Part shown: one piece after another, positions 22,480 to 31,411 of the stretch
How positions within the stretch are numbered: the first letter of the stretch is position 1
Layout of the letters: each line of letters begins with the position of its first letter
Notes under the pieces: generated by a model
Database searches by the model: none
The model's input: only the letters and a program-made list of their open reading frames with translations
What the model was told of the DNA's origin: nothing
Made by a program: the position numbers and the translations under genes
Assembly: GCA_035079385.1 (NCBI GenBank)
Contig: JAVHKY010000039.1
Location: forward strand, 992,001 to 1,056,000
Origin: Aspidiotus rigidus
Taxonomy: Eukaryota > Arthropoda > Insecta > Hemiptera > Diaspididae
DNA length: 64,000 nucleotides
Direction: 5' to 3'

Positions 22480-25400
22480 ATTTTTTTGTCCGCGGAACTC
22501 CTCCGAAACTACCCGATGGATTTTTTTGTAACTTGGCCATATTGTAGTAGTATATCTGAAGATGTGCACCTGCAATTTTTTTGAAAATCGGATGAGTAGT
22601 TCTCGAGAAATTTTCAATTTGTTGAGAAATTTTGCAGTATTTCGAGTACCTTTTTGTCCGCGGAACTCCTCCGAAACTACCCGATGGATTTTTTTGTAAC
22701 TCGGCCATATTGTAGTATTATATTTGAAGATGTGCACCTGCATTTTTTTTGAGGATCGGATGAGTAGTTCTCGAGAAATTTTTACTTTTGTTGAAAATTT
22801 TTCACTATTACGAGTAGCTTCTTACGAATAGCTGCGAGTAGCTGCTTACGTTAGGAGAAGCGGATTTTCCCATACGTTTACCACTTTCGTTATCAGTACG
22901 TATATTGTGAAGAACCTTTCATCATTCGACAGGTTCATTCTTCGTTCGTTCTTTACCAAGGGTTCATTGGATTTTATTTCTGATGAAACCTTTTCGTTCA
23001 AATTTAGTACACTTGTATCTCGCTTCCCACAGCCCCTAGAGCGTTGAATTTTGTTTTGTCAAATTTTATTTGTTTTGTTAAATTTATTTTTGAACGGATA
23101 GTGGCAATGGCGAGTTGTTCATTTTTCTAGCTATTTTTCATTATTATTAGTCATACTCGATAGTTTTTTTTTTTTTTTTTTTTTTATTATTATTTTACGA
23201 GCATTATAAACTGCACGAGGGTTATTTGCTCGGCGTTACAATCTTATTTTAGAACATTACTTGAATTAGGTTAAATTAGGTACGTATTGGTGGAATTGAG
23301 TGGCGATCGAACGGAATTTGTTGGTGAATTATATGAAGTTGTAGAATTGAGTGGTGCGTAAATAAGTTAGGGTTGAGTCGATGGTTTCGGAGTTGTTGTT
23401 TAGTGCTGCATTGATATTGGAAGATATATTTAGGGAGGTTCGAGTGGATTGCAGGACGGGGCATGAGAAAATAAAATGATCAACTGATAAATTTTCTTGG
23501 AGACAGTGAGAGCATGATGGAGGAGCGAGATTAGTGACAAGATAAGTATGAGTAAGACGAGTGTGGCCTATTCGCAGCCGAGCTAAAATGACCTCCTCTT
23601 GCCTTGAATTTCGTTGGGATGAGGACCAAAATGTGGGTTCACGTTTTATTTTTCTTAATTTGTTATTCGACTGATTTTAGTGAAAACCTTGAGTTTGAAT
23701 GATTAAGTACAATTTTTTAATCTTCATCAAGTGTGCTGATGCGAGACTACCTGGGTGATTTCACTCTTAATTAATAATTGATTTATTTGTCATTTTTTCA
23801 TGTATGGGTACATAATTAATAGTGGTTCATAGTTGATTTGAGGTGTCAAAAGAGATGGAAAGATTATTTTCAATTTGGACTGGCTTTTTTGAGTGAGATT
23901 TGAGATTAGACTAACGAGTAAACCGGGCTTGGGTGCTATATATTTTTACCGAATTTTCTAGCTAGAAAAGTGAGGTATTTTGTTAATACGTTTGGAATGG
24001 TTGAAGCGTGAGGGAAGGAATGAGGGGTTGACTATTGGGTGATTGGTTGCTTCTTTCGTTTCGACATCGATTTTTTTAGTTTTTCGGGATCTCGTTGTAG
24101 CTGGATTCCCAGATGAAGAATTTTGGGGTGGAGTGTGCATAGAAAATGGTGATATGATAGCGTGAAGGCAATTTATGAGTGCACGAGAGGAATAGCAGCT
24201 CGAGATAGCTTTAAGAGATGCGAGAAATCGGAAGTGATAAAGAATTGAACCACTCATCCTAATATACAGTATACTAGACTAATAATATGCTAAGAATAAG
24301 GTATGGGAAAAAATGATTGTAGAGCTCTTTTTTATTAGAAACAACTGTTATAGCCTCGTAGCAGTTTGGACAGGGGGAGGGGGAGTGGTTTTTCTGGAGA
24401 CGTTTTGTAGGTTTTAGATGACTCTTAGCCTAAATTATAACAAAATTCAGGTTTCCTTATTGGATTATAGGTATCTTTACTCTGTTATCTGTTGATGTGA
24501 CATCGTAGTGTTAGAATTTATAAACTGAGTTTTATTGTTTATTCTACAAATGTTTGATATGATTGACAGGTCATTGGTATTTAATTTAAAGAGAGGGAGT
24601 GACTCTCTCAATGTTTTTTGCATTGTGGGAAGAAAAGTCGTGTACTACTCACGCGACTGCGTGAGTGTTTTTACTTTAAGGAAGAATAGAATTCTATTAT
24701 CATTCATTTATTCATAAGCCATGCAATTATTAAGATTATGAGCTCGAGAAATGTACTCAGTTTAGAATTTAGTACGCTCTGATGTATCGATGAAGCTTTA
24801 ATTTGGTCAAAAAAAAAAAAAAAAGTCGGTGAAATCACTGTTGGTGAAATTATTTTTGGTGAAAAAAGACACGATGTACTTTCTTAAAAATATGAAAAAT
24901 TACATAGATTAGTTGAACCATTTTTCAGGAGGAATATCGGACATTCCGGATCGTGTCAAAGCATTGGAAATGCAGTCGGACAGTTTTTGGCGTTCGTGTT
25001 GTTCATTATTTTAGATTCGAAAGATTTTTGTAATATGTTTCGTTCTGTTCCACAAGATCATGGTTTCGTTTCTTTCGACAGTAAGTACCTAATAACTTTT
25101 TTATCTTCGTTATCTCGCACGTAGCGGTAATTTAGGTGCACGAGTTTCATCCTTCCTTTTTTTACGCGGCTGTACGTAGGTAATAATATAAATTATCTGT
25201 TTAAAAGTGATAAAAATATGTTTTTGTCGTAAATGTTTACCCACGTCGTATGACACATTACGTGTCGTTGGTCACCCGGAAATTCCATCAAAGCTATTAT
25301 GAAAAGTATTTCTTTTATTTTATATCACTTAGTCAGTTGTGTGACTAGCGAAGTTTATCGAGGATATTATTTCCAGTCGCTGAATCACTCATGTGAATAC

Positions 25401-28400
25401 TTGAATAGCTGGCCTTAATCATCGAAAAATAAAATTACCGTACGTAATTAACATTTCCTGACTATTTCTATTTGTGAAAACTCTCCAACTTCTCAATATC
25501 ACCTAGAAAAGGATCCAGAAAATTAATTATAATGAGGTACTAACTTATCCACTTCTATCTATGAATTCAATGAGACTGAATAAAATACCATAAGTTTGTG
25601 TTTGGTGGCCCCTCTTTCCTCTATTTGTACAGTTGGCTAAGAGCATTGGAAAGAGACCGTAAACTTTTTGTAGAATGTCTTTTTTCCCCGCTTGAGTAGC
25701 AAATTTTTCTTTTAATCCTAATATCCAGAAGACGTTGGGATACTTCAAAAAGTAACCTTGAGTTTCAAATAATATCATGAAAGAATTGCGACACTTTTGG
25801 TTCAAGAACCATCATTGAAAGCAAATAACCCAACAACGACTGAAAACGGGAACATCCAGTAAAATCAGGACTGACCAAGCGATTCATCAAAATGTGAACC
25901 ATTCTCGTAAACTACATATCCAATCAACACTCCACCATGAATGTACCTGTTTAGCACTGTAATATCGTCGCTATTCCAATGGCAACTAATTTCGATACGT
26001 TGAAGTACGAATTTTCCCTGTGGACGAGGACTTCCGACCCGCCCCGGAAACTGAGACCGCTGGTAATTAGGTGGTTCGCAAACGTTGATCGTCCTAGAAA
26101 TTTCCTTCTTCCCAAGCTTCCTCATCATGCTCGATCACTCTAATCTTGAGTTGGCGACCGGTCTCTCTGTATGAACGCCGCTGCAGTCCTCACACGCCTC
26201 TTTATACACTCCACTTTTCTCAAGCAGCGAGTCAGGGTTCTTTAAGTAGATCGAAAGTTCCTCTATTGTAACCGAGTGATGGAACGCGACATTGCCCAGC
26301 TAAAAAGGAAACTTCCCCAGAAATGGGAGCCTGATCGAGCCCTTCCTACTGTCGCGGTTCGATTTGCGTGGGAGGAGGTGGTAAAATCGAAACATTTACT
26401 CGTGATTTTCATAGGAAGCAACCGAAGTTGATCTCGTTCACTTTGGCCTAGTGTTTTATGGCCATAATTTTCTTGTAGAAAGCGGACTGACTTAACTGGA
26501 TATGGGTCAGCCGGTGGATAATTCTATTATGAAAAGCCCGCGAAGGTCTTTGGGGGCCGCGAGAAAATTTTTCCATGAAAGTTTGGGGGCCTGACGAGCT
26601 AGCTACTCGGCACGACGCTGATTAACGTTGCAGTTTGTGGGCAACAAAACAAAATGACGACTCGTGGACTACTGAAGTGTCTTTTCTGTAATGGACATTA
26701 CCTCTTTCAGAGATCGTCAAGTCTATGCAGTTTACAGAGAATCGTCCACTTTCCAACGTAAATTTTATGAAACGCGGTATGGTCTAGTATTCAGATACGT
26801 AAGAAACTCATTGAGGAGGTCTTGTGGACCAGGAACGTCGTCTATAGACCTGCGCCAATACTAACCATGACTCAACAACACTTAGCCCGAAGAGAAAACA
26901 TCAAGTTCAAATTTAGACATGAGGAACCGGCCTTTTTGGAAAACTCAAAAAATTTATCATTAAATTTATAAAAATTCAGGGACCAGCAAATATTAAGCAG
27001 GTGAAGATATTCTATGACGCTTCATTAGATTTAACAAGCAGACCACTCGTAAGTTGGATAGCAGTAGCCATGAGGAAATTTGGGAACATACCAACAATAT
27101 GGAATGAACGAAGGGTCGAACACGGAGGAAGATTTACATCCTTAGGCTTATAAGCCAAGAAAGCTACATTCTTCACACAGTACGTAAAGAGACTCGAACT
27201 CGATACGGGATTTAAACCATCGATCCAAAGATTTAGCAAGGGAGTAGATGGGAGAATTTGACGTATCGTAGTGTCTTTATTGTGCACCTGTTCACCTTAG
27301 GCAACCTGTATGGGAGGGGTACGGGATTAGGTCCAAGTAGAGGACTTTTAATGATAAATTTACTTGGCTCTTTTAAATGATTAGGAAAACCGTTGGCCCC
27401 ACATTGGTAAGACATGAGGGATGGGTCGAAAGTCCTCCTCCACAGGGGAAATTCGTACTTCAGGTTATCGAAATTAGTGGCCGTCAGAATAGCGACTATG
27501 TTACTTTCCCACATAGGTTCATTCCCGATGAAGAGTTGATTGAATTAGCTCAGGTGAATGATTCACATGTTAATGACTCGCTGGTTCAGTCCTGATTTCT
27601 TTGCCTGTTGCACAAAATATCGGTACAGCTGCGGACAACTGTGCCATGAGCCGTGTGCCATCATTGCTGGTAATTAATGACCTAAGTTGGCCGCTGATTG
27701 GAAATACCTTCACAAGTGAAGAACATTTGCGGAAAATAAGCGAAACCTGTGCGTAAATTGAAGCGATAATGTGCCGCGCGGCTCAATACATCACATCCAG
27801 GTTGGAAAGAGAAGCAGTAGTGGTGGTCGTATTCTAAGGTAGTAACGTAATTGTTTCTCTCTTCAAAGCATTGTAAAGCCTCTATATGCTACAATCGTGA
27901 CGTGTCGATAGTATGACGCGAAAGTAACGCCTGTAACCTGAGTGGTCTGAAGAAATGTCTACCAATAAAAGCTCTCTAAAGACAGAGATGTGACGGATAA
28001 GTCCTGTAAATGAGTTTTTGAAATTTCTTCTTATATGAATGATTCTCCAAATATTGTCTGCGAGAAGTGTGATTTCCTTATATGACTGGCATATCAGCGT
28101 CACAGTTGAAGAACTCTGTGCCCCGGTGACTTCTTTGTAGAACATCACCTCTGTTCCTGGGCATCATGTAAAGTTTGCGTGACCTGTTGCACAGTCACAA
28201 GAATTCCGCTGATTTTTATCGAAAGTGACCGAAGTGTGAATGACTTGTGCCGCAAGTATGAACCGGCACGCCTAAAAGTCTTGCACAACGGGTAGATGTC
28301 TTATTTTTCAGCATTATTGGGTTGGTGGCTTTCATGTTTTGAGAGATGATGGTTTTTGACCCGAAAGCGCTCGTAATTTTGAATCAAGGGCTATAACAAA

Positions 28401-31372
28401 CTTGAATACTAGAATCATCTTTCATTTTATTTTCTTTGTGCGAGGTAGGCTAGAGGCGCTGAAAACATTGTGTAAACTTTTTGTGGAGTTCTCTTCTTGT
28501 TTTTTATCCTTGAACGTTAAAAAAACAAGATAATTGGGCATCGACAATTGAACCATATTATCAAAACGACTTGATTTAAATTTCTATCGTCTTTTTTTAA
28601 AAATCACCACGGACAAACACTTAGACGGTGTACTAGGCAGCTGGTTAGTACGTTGCCTTCTTCGATTAAAATTTGTGTAGTGGTGCTAGTGTTGCAGATC
28701 AAAAGAAGATCATGGTGTTTTTGCCATAAACATAATGACATCATGATTTGAATACAATAAAAGCGTTTTGTGTACCTACATTTAATATATGTAGTTCTAT
28801 GTTTCTTATAAATCAACACAAATACTTATACTCAACTTTTATTTATTTCCAGAGTTCTTATCCTTCTGGGCAATCACATTTTTAGCATCTACAACATTAA
28901 TTTTCATCTTTAAAAAAGAAGTCGATTTCGAAGAATCAGATGAAGAAGATGCCATAGAAAAAAGAGTCACTTTGAAAGAAAGCTACCTACATTTGTGGCG
29001 GATATTACAAATACGACCATTATTGATGATTTGTGTTGTACTATTGACTTGTCGTGTGAGTATCTCATTGGTTTCTTTCCTAGACAATACGAACTACAAC
29101 CTTTTAAGTTTTTTCATCACATTACAGATTGGATTTGGACCAGTCAACGGAGTCGCCCCTCTAAAACTACTAGATGCGGGTGTACCTCGAGATAAATTTG
29201 CTCTCATGACCATACCGTCCTTACCTTTTCAACTTATTCTACCTTTCGCGTTGAGTCGATACTTAACCGGACCTCGATCAATGCGAGCTTTTGTCGTTAT
29301 TTACATTCTAAAGTATGTGCTTCTATGTTTTCCGGATGAACCATGTCGACTGTCAATCGGATGTCGACGACTGAAAATCAGCTGTTTTCAAAGTTTTGGT
29401 CGAAATTGCGTCGATACATTGTTGAAAAGTCGACTCATTTGTCACGTCGATTTTAAGTCGATTTCGAGTCGACTCAATTCTTCGAATTTTTTATCGACCT
29501 GGAATTAACTACTTTCCTGCGTCAGTTAGTACTTACTCTGGAAAGTCGATATACACATGCATCCAAATATAGCATTCTGCCCACAACATAATTGAATGCC
29601 TCCTCTGAGCGGCCAATTTTGTGTCAACTTTAAGTCATTAGAGTCGAAAAAAGGGATTGACATGGTTCATCATGATGTTCCGCTCGCTATCTCACACCGC
29701 TCAATCGAATGCTTTTAAATTTCAGGTTGATATGTGGACTGACATTTGCTGTATTCATATTTTTCACGCCTTACGCGAAACAGGGCGAGTTCTTACCAAC
29801 CTGGTACTATTGTCTGTTATTACTCATTTATAACATTCAGACCGTAAGTCGTCCAGCCCTACCTAAAATATAATCAACATGAATGTCGAATCGTGATCAA
29901 TTAAAATGTTCTTTTCAGTTGGGAAAATTTGCAATGGCGATAGCAGCGCAAGCATTCTTCTCTCGGGTCAGCGATCCCCGTTTTGGTGGCACGTATTTGA
30001 CTTTACTGAATACCACAACCAATATGGGATCCCAATGGCCACAAACTGTGTGTTTATGGGTGGTGGATATTTTAACGGTCAGTTGGTGCACTGAAGATCC
30101 AACAACGGTAAATATGGAGGATATTATGCTAAATATTTGATAAGATTCTGTATGTTCAACTTGAAGTCGAGTGGACCAATTTTTTTGGGTTCATCTTCAA
30201 AAAAATCGAGAGATATAAAAATAGAGCTTTAATTTGGAATGAATTTGTAATGTGAGATTCTCCTTGTTCATTTGAGGCAGAAGCTTACATGTCTCCTTTA
30301 GAGATACGTTGTGTATCTATAGGTTTTTATACGCTTTTCCCATCTGGGAGGCTCACTAGCTTATGATGTATTCGTTTGTCTTCTACTCTCCTCCTGCGAT
30401 TTCTTAGTCTAGTATATGCCATGACGGTTTTTTTCAAAAGTAGTCCCAATTAAAGAATCGCAATGGTTTTCGTATTGGTTTTCTTCAAGAGGAGTCCCAG
30501 TCAAAAAACTTACAGTTCCTTGTGACGTTTCCCGCAATTCTTTCCTATGAATTTTTTTTGTTGAGGGTACTTTCAGGAAATATTCGTCCGCGAGCGCGAG
30601 CGGGGTTGATGATATCACGAGGTTGATGACGTTACGGAGAGGGGAGGGAGACTTAGAAAAATTCCTACCTCCGAGTTATATGTGATAGGAGGGGGACTTG
30701 GAAAAATTTCGACTCTCGAGCTAATATAATAGGAAGGGGACTTAGAAAAGTTCCTTCCTCCAAGCTATATGTGATACGAGAGGGACTTGAAAAAATTTCG
30801 ACCCTCTAACCATTACGATAGGAAGGGGACTTGAAAAAATTCCTACTTCCAAGCTATATATGATAGGAGGGGGACTTGGAATGACGACGGCTTCCTTGAA
30901 TTGCAGCGCGTTCAAGTTGTCGCGTCATGATTTTCAGGACTGCAATGGCATTTAATTTTTGTAACGATTTCTCTAAGAGTGGTCCCGCCTTGTGAGCATA
31001 TGGAATTATTGAAGAAAGGAAGGGAAAAAACTTTGTTCGACTTCTTGCCTACTCGCGGAGTATCTGCTATTAACTTCGTTAACTGAAGCGAGCAGGGAAT
31101 GTTTTGCTTTCAATGTTCGAGAAAGTTTCGAGACCTAACGTCCCTTGCTATGAAGAGAAAGTAAGGAAGACGAGATGGGCATCCTGAACTCTTCTTTCCA
31201 TCACCTAGAGAGTATTCAGTCACTTTTTTTCTTCTTCTGATTAGAGCTCAAAATTTACTCAAATTTTCTGTAAGTCTTCTTGCATTTTATTTATTGGTTG
31301 ATTTAAAGTGCCGTCCGATAGCCATCAAGGCCAATTATGGGACGACACCATTTATAACAATAATGATAATAA

Positions 31373-31411
<39 letters not shown>

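Larger units (their letters stand above)
27413..28400 (+). pseudogene. Penelope-like element B, plus arm of the head-to-head pair
   Basis: Starting at the junction near 27413, the plus strand encodes only the C-terminal end of the endonuclease: QGKFVLQVIEISGRQNSD, then RFIPDEELIELAQ and NDSLVQS with a stop at 27595. This is the same part found antisense at 26060-25865. The 3' UTR resumes after an insertion of about 700 bp (27600-28305) and ends with the conserved hairpin at 28328-28368. Confidence 0.8.

Noticed and set aside
22387..22743. Paired antisense frames with QKNPSGSFGGVPRTK-like repeats
   Set aside because: They come from the two 175-bp direct repeats plus the TA tract; there is no independent coding evidence.
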